A DNA stretch of 64,000 nt, taken from assembly GCA_021405325.1 (NCBI GenBank), contig QWII01000025.1, positions 1 through 64,000 on the forward strand. The letters run 5' to 3'. The position numbers were made by a program, and so were the translations under genes. Below are positions 34,829 through 42,074 of this stretch, piece after piece (the first letter of the stretch is position 1; each line of letters starts with the position of its first letter). This DNA comes from Caldilinea sp. CFX5. Lineage in GTDB: Bacteria > Chloroflexota > Anaerolineae > Caldilineales > Caldilineaceae. The notes beneath the pieces were generated by a model. It saw only the letters and a program-made list of their open reading frames with translations. It made no database searches and had not been told where the DNA came from.

Positions 34829-34858
34829 TTGCAATACCGCTTCCTGTCAAGTTATAAT
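34829..34858 (+). promoter_or_regulatory. Promoter of the toxin-antitoxin operon
   Basis: TTGCAA (34829-34834), an 18-bp spacer and a perfect TATAAT (34853-34858) precede the toxin gene. Just downstream, TGCCTAGCAAGGCA is an imperfect palindrome placed where an autorepressing antitoxin complex would bind. Confidence 0.6.
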
Positions 34859-34914
34859 AATGCCTAGCAAGGCAACTTTGTCTTGACGCAAATCCGATTT
34901 TTGAGCGTATTTAT

Positions 34915-35265
34915 ATGGCGAGTGTAGGTCCCAAAGAAATTCGCGAGTATTTGACTACTGCTGGTAGATCACCCTTTGGTGAATGGTTACGTTCGCTGAA
35001 AGATGTACGGGGCAGAGCGAAAATACGAGTTCGGCTCGACCGGTTATCCCTTGGCAACCTGGGTGATTGCAAACCTGTAGGAAGCGGAGTTCACGAAGTA
35101 CGCATTGATTTTGGCCCCGGCTATCGTGTCTATTTTGGACAGGACGGCGCAAACTTAATTTTGTTGCTCTGTGGCGGTGACAAAAGCACGCAAGACAAAG
35201 ATATCGAAGCAGCCCATGAGTTCTGGGTGGACTACAAGCGTAGAAAGCGCGGTGAGCGGAGCTAA
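34915..35265 (+). CDS. RelE/HigB-type toxin of an addiction module
   Basis: This 116-residue protein fits the phage-derived Gp49-like/HigB addiction-killer group: PFGEWLRSLKDVRGRAKIRVRLDRLSLGNLGD, then VHEVRIDFGPGYRVYFGQDG, then LLLCGGDKSTQDKDIEAAHEFW. The conserved basic and aromatic residues needed for ribosome-dependent mRNA cleavage in the RelE fold appear present (R, Y, K of GYRVYF and GGDKSTQ). The antitoxin gene starts three bases after its stop. Its promoter and a palindrome lie at 34829-34875. It is apparently intact. Confidence 0.88.
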   Translation: MASVGPKEIREYLTTAGRSPFGEWLRSLKDVRGRAKIRVRLDRLSLGNLGDCKPVGSGVHEVRIDFGPGYRVYFGQDGANLILLLCGGDKSTQDKDIEAAHEFWVDYKRRKRGERS

Positions 35266-35268
35266 CTC

Positions 35269-35532
35269 ATGACACAACTTTCTCAATCCTATCAGGAACA
35301 GTTGATTATAGCGCTCAAAGACCCTGACGAAGCGGCGGCTTATTTGAATGCAGCGCTGGAAGAAGGTTCGGTTGAACTTTTTTTGTTGGCGCTACAAAAT
35401 GTCGCTGAAGCACGTAATATACATTCCTTCAGCGCAGAACAGAATCCGCGTTTAGCAAATCTGACCGTTACCCTGGATCAGTTGGATTTACGATTGGCGA
35501 TTACACCCAAAGAAGCGGTTGCCGTTGCTTGA
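35269..35532 (+). CDS. Antidote protein of the addiction module, HTH core apparently deleted
   Basis: The 87-residue protein starts like the TIGR02684 antidote family (DPDEAAAYLNAALEEGSVELFLLALQNVAEARN) and ends like it (NPRLANLTVTLDQLDLRLAI). The usual middle, about 15 residues carrying the HTH (SQVAEETGLSRESLYKALS type), is reduced to IHSFSAEQ. It may still neutralise the toxin but should bind DNA poorly. The frame is open and the ribosome-binding site is normal. Confidence 0.75.
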   Translation: MTQLSQSYQEQLIIALKDPDEAAAYLNAALEEGSVELFLLALQNVAEARNIHSFSAEQNPRLANLTVTLDQLDLRLAITPKEAVAVA

Positions 35533-35570
35533 CATTCGGCAAGCCTGGCAAATTCTCAGCAACACCACTT

Positions 35571-35616
35571 AAAGTGCGCCTGGCCGGTATATGACCGGTC
35601 AGGCGCACTTTGTTTT
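35571..35616. terminator. Terminator between convergent genes
   Basis: Eighteen-bp arms (35571-35588 and 35594-35611, one mismatch) are followed by GTTTTT on the plus strand. The left arm begins with AAA, so partial function leftwards is possible. It ends the toxin-antitoxin operon. Confidence 0.85.
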
Positions 35617-38600
35617 TAGCTGGCGGAAAATTGCGCCAACAACGCTTTCGCTTCCAACAAATCCGGTGTGTCAAGCCCCTCGGTAAACCAGTGGTAAATC
35701 GACGCTAGGGGTGCATAGGCGGACACCGGTTGGCCCTGGCGGAGCCGGAAACGGCTTAAACTCATGGTGGCGCGCAATTCGGTGGCTTTGGCTTGTTGGG
35801 CCTGGGCAATGGTGATGGCTTGCTGGAAACAAACTTCGATCTGGGCGCTGGTGGCGGCATCCAAGGGCGCGTCGCCCTGTTGCAACAGAAAGAGTTCACC
35901 CTGTAAGCGGTATAACTCCGCCTGCCATTGCGACCAGTGGCGCAGTTTGTTTTTGTCGCTAACATCGAGCGCCTTCGCCAACAGCGCCAAGCCTTCGGCG
36001 GGGCGGTTGGCTCGGTGATATGCCTCGGCCAGTTGAGCAAAACAGTGCAACCCGCTCTCTTCACCCACCGCCATGCGGTTGGCATCTAGGCCATACAACA
36101 TTAAGTGAATACCGGCTTCAGGATCACCAGCTTGCGCCAACGCCCAGCCCTGAAAGATGGCGCCCAGTTCCAGCCACGACGTAAAGCCATGCGTTTTGGA
36201 AAGCGCCAACGCCTCTTGCAGATAGCTTTGCGCCGCCGCCGGTTCGCGACAGAGCAGACGCACCTCCGCGCCCAGGGTCAAGGCCATCGCCAGGCTGAAA
36301 GGGTGATCAACCTGGCGGGCCAGATCCACCGCTGCCTGCGCCCGTTGTCGCGCCTGGTCGGGGTAGCCCAGATACCAGAGCGCATAAGCGGCAAAGACAC
36401 GACAACACATCCCCGGATCATGACCGGCATGGGCGGCGGTTAAGGTGTGATGTAACGCTGGCTCATAGCGGGCAATGCCCTGTTCGGCATGAGTCAGCGC
36501 GCCGGCAAAATCACCGGCATACAAGCGCATGGTCCACAAGACATGGTCATAGCTCAGATGCACCGCCCCCTGCTGACTCTGTTCGGCCAACCGTTGCAGT
36601 TGACCGGCAATGGCGCTGCATTGGGCATAATCAGCGCGATCCGAATAGAAGCGCCAGAGATTGAAGAGCGCCAACGCCTGTTGTTCCTGATCCGCCGCGC
36701 CTTCGGCCAGGGCCAGCACGCGCCGGAAGGTGTTGCCGACACTTTCCACCGCGCTGCCACGGGTCGCGATCAGCGAATTGCCTAACCCCACCAATAGCTC
36801 CAGCTCTTGCCGATTGCGGGCCGGCGTAGGCGGGGTTTGCGCCAGCAAGGTTAAGCCCTGTTCAAAGTGGACAATGGCATTTTCATAGGCTGAAAGCTGC
36901 ATGGCGCGCTGCCCGGCCAGTAGGAGATAAGGCACGGTTTTGCTGGGCAGATGCGCCTTTTCAAAATGGTGCGCCAGTTGCACCGCCGTCGCCGCCAGCA
37001 GTTCCGGCTCTTCAGCATAGATTGTCTCGATCACCTGCCCAACCGTTTCATGTAGATAGCTGCGTCGGCTCTCGTCCAACAGGTGGTAGAGGTAGCCCTG
37101 GAAGAGAATATGTTGGAATTTGTATTGGGAAAGGCGTTGGACGCCCAACCGCCGGCTGCCAATGCTTTTGAGTAAGCGGTGACGAGTGACCAGCAGATCG
37201 CTCAGGCGCTGGATCACCGGCTGTGGTTGTTCGCTGGAAGCCAGGGCGACAATCTCAGCAGCAAACTCTTCACCGATCACGCTGGCGACCTTCAACGACT
37301 CCTGACAATCGGCGGGCAGACGGCTGATGCGCTGTTCGATCACCACTTCGACCTGTGCGGGTAACGTTGCCCAGTCTAGATCGGCGCGACTCTGCCAGCG
37401 GCCGTTTTGGTCCTGGGTCAGTTGGCCCTGCTCTTGCATGGTGCGCAACAATTCGACAGTAAAGAGCGGGTAGCCCTTGGTGCGCTGAAAGAGTTGTTCG
37501 CGAAAGGCGGCGTCCAGGCGGTTCGGTTCGCTGTCTAACAACGCATTGACAAAGGCGCGCCCATCCTCCGCTGCATCGTGATCGAGGTTGATGTTGGGCG
37601 CACCAAAGCGGCGTTGTAACTCGTTGCGCACAAAGAGGAGCGGGTGAGGTTCGGCGCTTTGCCCGTCGCGCCCATGCCAGCTATGCACTTCGCTGGGGCG
37701 AAAGGCGCAGACCAGGAGCAGGCGACTGTTGGTCAGCCGTTGGCCCAGGTGAAAGAGCAGGTTGAGCGAAGCAGTGTCCATCCATTGCAGATCATCGAGT
37801 AGCAAGAGCAGCGGCTGTTGTTGGGCCAACCCTTCCCAAAGCAGGCGAATCTGCTCAAAGAGTTGTTTGGGGGCCGGATAGGTGGCGCGCGCCCGTTGCT
37901 GGCTGATCAACTGGCGCAATTGCCCAGGCCAATCGGTGGCCGGCGCGGCGGCTTTGGGCGTGGTCTGGGCGGTATTAGCTCTTTGCAACAAGAGATGCGC
38001 GGGGGCCAGCACATCGACAACATCGGGGGCATAAGCGATGAGGGCTTGGGCAATCTGCGGCAGCAACGCCTTATACAACGTGATGCGCGCCGTACTCAAG
38101 CTCGCCCACGGGCCATCCGCCTCGCCCAGCAACATGATCATGGCATCGCGGAAGGGCAGATAGGGATCGCCAGCGCCGGCAAAGGCATTACAACTGCCGC
38201 CGGCCACCACCAGTTCTGGATGACGCCGCTGGGCGCGCCGGGCAAATTCCTGGAGCAGGCTGCTCTTGCCGCTCCCCGCCTCCCCCGTGACAAAGATGAC
38301 TTGCGGCTTGCCAGCCAGCGTTTGTGTCAACTGTGTTTGTAACTGGGTCAGTTCCGCTTCGCGCAAGACAAAGGCTCTGGCCGCCGGCGATGCGCTCAAC
38401 GGCAACGCTTCGTCACCAGCGAAGGCCGGCTGGGGCGCCGTAGTCGATGCACCGGGCAAGGCGACGGGTAGCGCCGGCGGCGCACCCATCCCCCTGGCCG
38501 CCCGCAGAAAAGCCGCACGATCTTTGTCGGCAATGTGGAGATGGGTCGCCAGCAACTCACTCATCTGCGGCGACGGTTTGCGCACATCTTGTTCAATTTT

Positions 38601-38711
38601 CTTGATGGTTACGGTCGCACAGCTCATCTGCGCCGCCAGTTGCTCCCTGGTGAGGCCCAATGCCGTGCGCCGCTGTTTGACCCAATCGCCAAATGATAAA
38701 GGTGTTTCCAT
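35616..38711 (-). CDS. XRE-HTH / AAA (ORC1-like) / TPR signalling protein
   Basis: The protein has 1031 residues, starting at the ATG at 38711 (METPLSFGDW). Residues 5-60 are an XRE HTH (RTALGLTREQLAAQMSCATVTIKKIE). After a linker, an AAA_16-like domain has Walker A GEAGSGKSS (143-151) and Walker B LLLLLDDLQWMD (about 310). A winged-helix region follows, and the last 450 residues are TPR-like helices. The architecture is like MalT/AfsR-type STAND regulators but with an XRE instead of LuxR or BTAD domain. It probably activates or represses genes on ligand binding. The divergent DinB-like gene at 38970 is its closest candidate target. Confidence 0.9.
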   Translation of the reverse strand: METPLSFGDWVKQRRTALGLTREQLAAQMSCATVTIKKIEQDVRKPSPQMSELLATHLHIADKDRAAFLRAARGMGAPPALPVALPGASTTAPQPAFAGDEALPLSASPAARAFVLREAELTQLQTQLTQTLAGKPQVIFVTGEAGSGKSSLLQEFARRAQRRHPELVVAGGSCNAFAGAGDPYLPFRDAMIMLLGEADGPWASLSTARITLYKALLPQIAQALIAYAPDVVDVLAPAHLLLQRANTAQTTPKAAAPATDWPGQLRQLISQQRARATYPAPKQLFEQIRLLWEGLAQQQPLLLLLDDLQWMDTASLNLLFHLGQRLTNSRLLLVCAFRPSEVHSWHGRDGQSAEPHPLLFVRNELQRRFGAPNINLDHDAAEDGRAFVNALLDSEPNRLDAAFREQLFQRTKGYPLFTVELLRTMQEQGQLTQDQNGRWQSRADLDWATLPAQVEVVIEQRISRLPADCQESLKVASVIGEEFAAEIVALASSEQPQPVIQRLSDLLVTRHRLLKSIGSRRLGVQRLSQYKFQHILFQGYLYHLLDESRRSYLHETVGQVIETIYAEEPELLAATAVQLAHHFEKAHLPSKTVPYLLLAGQRAMQLSAYENAIVHFEQGLTLLAQTPPTPARNRQELELLVGLGNSLIATRGSAVESVGNTFRRVLALAEGAADQEQQALALFNLWRFYSDRADYAQCSAIAGQLQRLAEQSQQGAVHLSYDHVLWTMRLYAGDFAGALTHAEQGIARYEPALHHTLTAAHAGHDPGMCCRVFAAYALWYLGYPDQARQRAQAAVDLARQVDHPFSLAMALTLGAEVRLLCREPAAAQSYLQEALALSKTHGFTSWLELGAIFQGWALAQAGDPEAGIHLMLYGLDANRMAVGEESGLHCFAQLAEAYHRANRPAEGLALLAKALDVSDKNKLRHWSQWQAELYRLQGELFLLQQGDAPLDAATSAQIEVCFQQAITIAQAQQAKATELRATMSLSRFRLRQGQPVSAYAPLASIYHWFTEGLDTPDLLEAKALLAQFSAS

Positions 38712-38835
38712 AGTTGATGATGCGTGATACGTGATACGTGATTCGTGATTCGTGAACCGTAGTAAAGACTTTAGTCTTCTTCCCCCCAAATGATTCGCAA
38801 ATCCCGTTTGATTCGCGGTGACAGGCGCGGGATAC

Positions 38836-38900
38836 GCTTTTGTATCCACTATTCCGGCAAATTGTATCCCCTATTCGGGCCGTAAGGGATACAAAAACAA
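38836..38900. promoter_or_regulatory. GTATCC repeats in the divergent intergenic region
   Basis: TTGTATCCACTATTCCGG (38839-38856) is repeated directly as TTGTATCCCCTATTCGGG about 23 bp further on. Inverted GGGATAC copies lie at both edges (38829 and 38886). The cluster sits between the STAND regulator and the DinB-like gene, the natural place for an operator. AACC tandem repeats (38921-38958) and GTGATACGTGATTC repeats (38716-38755) flank it. Confidence 0.5.
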
Positions 38901-38969
38901 GAAAAGTTTTGCTTTAATAAAACCAACCAACTAACCAACTAACTAACCAACCAACCAAAGGAGCGCATC

Positions 38970-39458
38970 ATGAGTACAAACAATCTGAACCCGCTAACTG
39001 TCGCCGACCGCTTTCAAGACTTTAATCAACGCCTTATCGCTTTTGTCGAACAATGTCCAGCCGACAAGTGGCGCCAGGTGACAAAGGCCGAAGGGTGGCC
39101 GGTGGGAGTCACGGCCCATCATGTCGGCGCCATCCACTACCCGGTTCTCGCTTGGGTGCAGATGATGGTCGAAGGCACGCCCACCCCGGCCATCACCATG
39201 ACCGATGTCGATGAAATGAACCGGCAACATGTCGTGGTCCAGGCCGATTGCAGGCCGACCGAAGTGGTGCAACTCTTGCAGCAGGAGGGCGACAAGGTTG
39301 TCGCCTATCTGCAGACACTTAACGAAACCGCGCTCCACCGGGAAGCCTACCTCAAAATCTTTGACACCACCATGAGCGCCGGTCAACTCTTTCAAGCTGT
39401 CCTCATTGATTCAGCGGAGGAGCATTTAACCAGCCTTCAAGTGACGGTGCGCGGGTAA
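38970..39458 (+). CDS. DinB-like four-helix protein (maleylpyruvate isomerase N-domain type)
   Basis: This 162-residue protein is preceded by AAAGGAG. It has the DinB four-helix plan with metal-binding histidines in helices 2 and 4: GVTAHHVGAIHYPVLAWV carries the first, and EEHLTSLQ the last. The superfamily includes thiol-dependent transferases (bacillithiol or mycothiol S-transferases) and proteins of unknown role. It stands divergent from a STAND regulator and ends in a 135-bp inverted-repeat element that contains its stop codon. It is likely cytosolic; the substrate is unknown. Confidence 0.8.
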   Translation: MSTNNLNPLTVADRFQDFNQRLIAFVEQCPADKWRQVTKAEGWPVGVTAHHVGAIHYPVLAWVQMMVEGTPTPAITMTDVDEMNRQHVVVQADCRPTEVVQLLQQEGDKVVAYLQTLNETALHREAYLKIFDTTMSAGQLFQAVLIDSAEEHLTSLQVTVRG

Positions 39459-39591
39459 CACAACAACGGATTTAGGAAGCAACGGATGCTGTGCTTGCTT
39501 ACTGAAAACGGCTGGAATGGAGATCGCTGCAAAAGGTCATTTTGTAGCGTCGTTACGGCAATCGGTTGCTTCCTAAATCCGTTGTTGTGTT
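39457..39591. repeat. 135-bp inverted-repeat element with 27-bp perfect ends
   Basis: The ends at 39457-39483 and 39565-39591 are exact reverse complements (AACACAACAACGGATTTAGG at the outside). The left end overlaps the stop codon of the DinB-like gene. There is no coding content. It looks like a non-autonomous mobile element of a family different from the TTACGCA group. Confidence 0.8.
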
Positions 39592-39649
39592 CGCCCCCAC
39601 GCCCCGTTTCCGAACCAATTTCACTCGCAAAAAGAAAGGATAGGATTTG

Positions 39650-40627
39650 ATGCAAATTTTTTCACGCAAGCGCCGTTCCGTTCCCTGGCTTCTGGCGTTG
39701 TCGGTTCTGCTCCTTGCGCTGACCGCCTGCCAACCCATTGTCGATGACCGATCGCCGGTCGAAAAAGCGTTTGACGCCGGTGAACTCATGGCGATCAACG
39801 GCACCGAGCTTTTTGTCAAGGTAGTGGGCGAGGGCGAGCCGATCATCATGTTGCATGGCGGTCCCGGCGCCGAGCATATCTTTTTTAGCAAATATACCGA
39901 GGTGCTGGCCGACGATTATCAACTGATCTACTATGACCAACGCAGCACCGGCTTTTCCATTCCTGATACGGAGCCGGCCAACCTGACGATTGATACCTTT
40001 GTCGAAGACCTGGAAGGCATCCGCCAGGCACTCAAGTTAGAGCAGGTGACGCTGCTGGGCTGGTCTTGGGGCGGCAATCTGGCGATGTATTATGCCGCTA
40101 AGTATCCGCAATATCTCAACGGCATCATCCTGGTTGATCCCGGTAATATTGACCCGGCATTTGATGAGGCGTTCAACGCAAAATTTGAAGAGCGCACGAC
40201 CCCCGAAGAGTTAGATGCGCTCGATGCCGCTTATCAAAAGCTGACAACCGAGAAGAGCGGTGAAGCCTACAATGAGTTCGCCAGATTACTCTTGCCGATC
40301 TACATGGCCGATAAGTCGCTGATCCACGGGTTGGAAATCGTCATCCCCGACAACTCCGCCATCTACGGCGATGCTGTAGCCGCCGGGCTATTTACTGATT
40401 TGGAAACTTATGATGAACTCGCAGCAATAGCCAGGATCACATCACCCACTTTGATCATCCACGGCGACGAGGATTTGATCCCGCTAGAATCCTCGCAGCA
40501 GATTCATGAAGCCATTGCCGGTTCACAACTGGTGGTGCTGGAGGGCATCGGTCATATCCCCTTTGTCGAAGCGCCCGTTGCCTTTTTTGCCACCGTGCGT
40601 GATTTTATGCAACAGATCACAGAGTAG
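39650..40627 (+). CDS. Lipoprotein alpha/beta hydrolase (proline-iminopeptidase-like)
   Basis: The protein has 325 residues. A lipoprotein signal (RRSVPWLLALSVLLLALTAC) has the lipobox LTAC, so it is anchored outside the membrane. The fold shows the oxyanion motif HGGPG, the nucleophile elbow GWSWGG, an acid in IHGDEDLIP and the catalytic histidine in GIGHIPF. HGGPG and GWSWGG are typical of proline iminopeptidase-like hydrolases. The substrate is unknown. It is probably a single gene, followed by the heptamer-array promoter of the VOC gene. Confidence 0.88.
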   Translation: MQIFSRKRRSVPWLLALSVLLLALTACQPIVDDRSPVEKAFDAGELMAINGTELFVKVVGEGEPIIMLHGGPGAEHIFFSKYTEVLADDYQLIYYDQRSTGFSIPDTEPANLTIDTFVEDLEGIRQALKLEQVTLLGWSWGGNLAMYYAAKYPQYLNGIILVDPGNIDPAFDEAFNAKFEERTTPEELDALDAAYQKLTTEKSGEAYNEFARLLLPIYMADKSLIHGLEIVIPDNSAIYGDAVAAGLFTDLETYDELAAIARITSPTLIIHGDEDLIPLESSQQIHEAIAGSQLVVLEGIGHIPFVEAPVAFFATVRDFMQQITE

Positions 40628-40677
40628 TCGTCGCCTTGTCCATTATGCAGCCAATAGTGGACATTGACAAGGGGCAT

Positions 40678-40743
40678 GAGAGTAGGATGAGAGTCGGTTG
40701 AGAGTAGCTTGCGACGCAACCGACGCCTCACTACCGATATACT
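40678..40743 (+). promoter_or_regulatory. Three heptamers at 11-bp period plus -10 box (site 2)
   Basis: GAGAGTA (40678), GAGAGTC (40689) and GAGAGTA (40700) recur at exactly 11 bp, with a TATACT -10 at 40738. The last heptamer starts 38 bp before the -10; in site 1 the distance is 27, a difference of one 11-bp turn. It reads towards the VOC gene at 40788. Confidence 0.6.
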
Positions 40744-40787
40744 GGTAAAGACAGTTTACAAACCAATTTCAAGAAGGAGCCACAGCT

Positions 40788-41159
40788 ATGTTTACGCAAC
40801 CGGAACCATTCGGCATGTCGGTCAACGCGGAGAATATCGAAGCCGCCGGCCAGTTCTACGCCAGCTTTTACACCCACGACAAAGTCTTTCGCAGCACCTT
40901 TGCCGGCATCCCCTACATCTCGCTCATGCGCGATGGCGAGACGCTGATCAACATCTTTCAAAAGGGGCCGAACAACCCGCTGTCCGATAGCCTGGCGACG
41001 ATCAAGGTCGAGTCGGTGCCGGCCTATGAAGAGAAGGTCAAGGCCAGCGGCGGCAGCGTCCTGCTCTCGTCCGGCGTCTGCCCTTGCACCGATGCCCCCT
41101 TTGCGGTCTGTGTCGATCCGACTGGGAATCAGTTTATGATCAAGGAGCCGCGGCAGTAA
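40788..41159 (+). CDS. VOC-superfamily (glyoxalase/bleomycin-resistance-like) protein
   Basis: The 123-residue protein, with AAGGAG upstream, has the paired beta-alpha-beta-beta-beta modules of the vicinal-oxygen-chelate fold: MSVNAENIEAAGQFYASFY to LINIFQKG, and IKVESVPAYEEKVKASGGSVL to FAVCVDPTGNQFMIKEP. DPTGNQF is the usual C-terminal module signature. Metal ligands cannot be fixed. Such proteins isomerise, cleave or sequester small electrophiles or drugs. Its promoter carries the same 11-bp heptamer array as the SDR operon, suggesting co-regulation. Confidence 0.82.
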   Translation: MFTQPEPFGMSVNAENIEAAGQFYASFYTHDKVFRSTFAGIPYISLMRDGETLINIFQKGPNNPLSDSLATIKVESVPAYEEKVKASGGSVLLSSGVCPCTDAPFAVCVDPTGNQFMIKEPRQ

Positions 41160-41172
41160 GCGCATCCCTCCT

Positions 41173-41205
41173 AGAAGTTCGACTTCTCGCCGAAGTCGAA
41201 CTTCT
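41173..41205. repeat. AGAAGTTCGACTT hairpin, copy 2
   Basis: Fourteen-bp perfect arms around TCGCC carry the same arm sequence as the hairpin at 8961-8993, with a different loop. It lies just after the VOC gene and may help end its transcript. Confidence 0.7.
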
Positions 41206-41263
41206 CAGATAACACCAGCTTGTACAACTTTCTTTTGCCTGCTCAAATAGAAAGGAAGAGACC

Positions 41264-42064
41264 ATGCCCTGTGCAAACAACCAAGGGGTCAAGATTTACT
41301 ACGAAGTGATCGGGGAAGGTCCGCCCATTGTCTTTGGTCACGGCGCCATGGGCAACCGCACGATGTGGTCAAGTTATGGCTATGTGGAGCGGCTCCAGGA
41401 TCAATACAAGCTGATCCTGGTCGATGCCCGTGGTCATGGCAAGAGCGATAAGTTGTACACGCGAGCAGCTTATAACGGCAAACCGATGGTTGATGATGTG
41501 GTCGCTGTCCTGGACGATCTGGGAATTGACCAAACTCACTACTGGGGCTTTTCCATGGGCGGCTATGCAGGCTTTGGCTTGGCCAAGTACTACCCCCACC
41601 GGCTGCGCTCTTTAATTCTTGGCGGAGCCTCACCCTATCTCAACGGCATGACGCCGCCCTACCGCAAGGATGACCCGCCTCCACCCAATCCGTTGCTGGA
41701 AATCATGCGGCGCGGCGCCGAGGAAGGCGTTGAGGCGATGATTGAAGGCTACCGAATCTGGGCCGGCGGCACCATTCATCCTTCGTCAGCAGAACGGTTA
41801 CGCGCAGTCGATCCCCGTGCGATGATGGCTTTTTTTGAATTTTCATGGGATGACGAAGCCCTTGACGATGTTTTGCCCACCATGACCATGCCCTGTCTGA
41901 TCTACATCGGCGACCAGGACGATCCTGAGCATGTCCTCACCTATGCGAAACAAATGCCTAACGCAACGATCCTGATCTTGCCTGGCTTGAACCATGCCCA
42001 GACCTCAGCCGCTGTCGACTTGATTGTACCAAGGACACTGGAATTTCTAGCGACAGGAAAATAG
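41264..42064 (+). CDS. Alpha/beta hydrolase
   Basis: This 266-residue cytosolic protein is preceded by AAAGGAAGAG. Motifs are GHGAMGN (oxyanion region), DARGHGKSD, the nucleophile elbow GFSMGG with Ser near 98, a lid-like PPYRKDDPPPPNPLLE, the acid in YIGDQDDP, and the histidine in LNHAQ. This is a full canonical triad of the Hydrolase_1/6 group (esterase or similar). The gene converges with the membrane-ATPase gene, only 10 bp apart. The specific substrate is unknown. Confidence 0.85.
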   Translation: MPCANNQGVKIYYEVIGEGPPIVFGHGAMGNRTMWSSYGYVERLQDQYKLILVDARGHGKSDKLYTRAAYNGKPMVDDVVAVLDDLGIDQTHYWGFSMGGYAGFGLAKYYPHRLRSLILGGASPYLNGMTPPYRKDDPPPPNPLLEIMRRGAEEGVEAMIEGYRIWAGGTIHPSSAERLRAVDPRAMMAFFEFSWDDEALDDVLPTMTMPCLIYIGDQDDPEHVLTYAKQMPNATILILPGLNHAQTSAAVDLIVPRTLEFLATGK

Positions 42065-42074
42065 CATAGATTTG

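Noticed and set aside
35616..38711. The HTH/AAA/TPR protein considered as a LuxR or SARP regulator
   Set aside because: There is no C-terminal LuxR HTH and no BTAD domain next to an OmpR-type winged helix. The N-terminal HTH is XRE-like.
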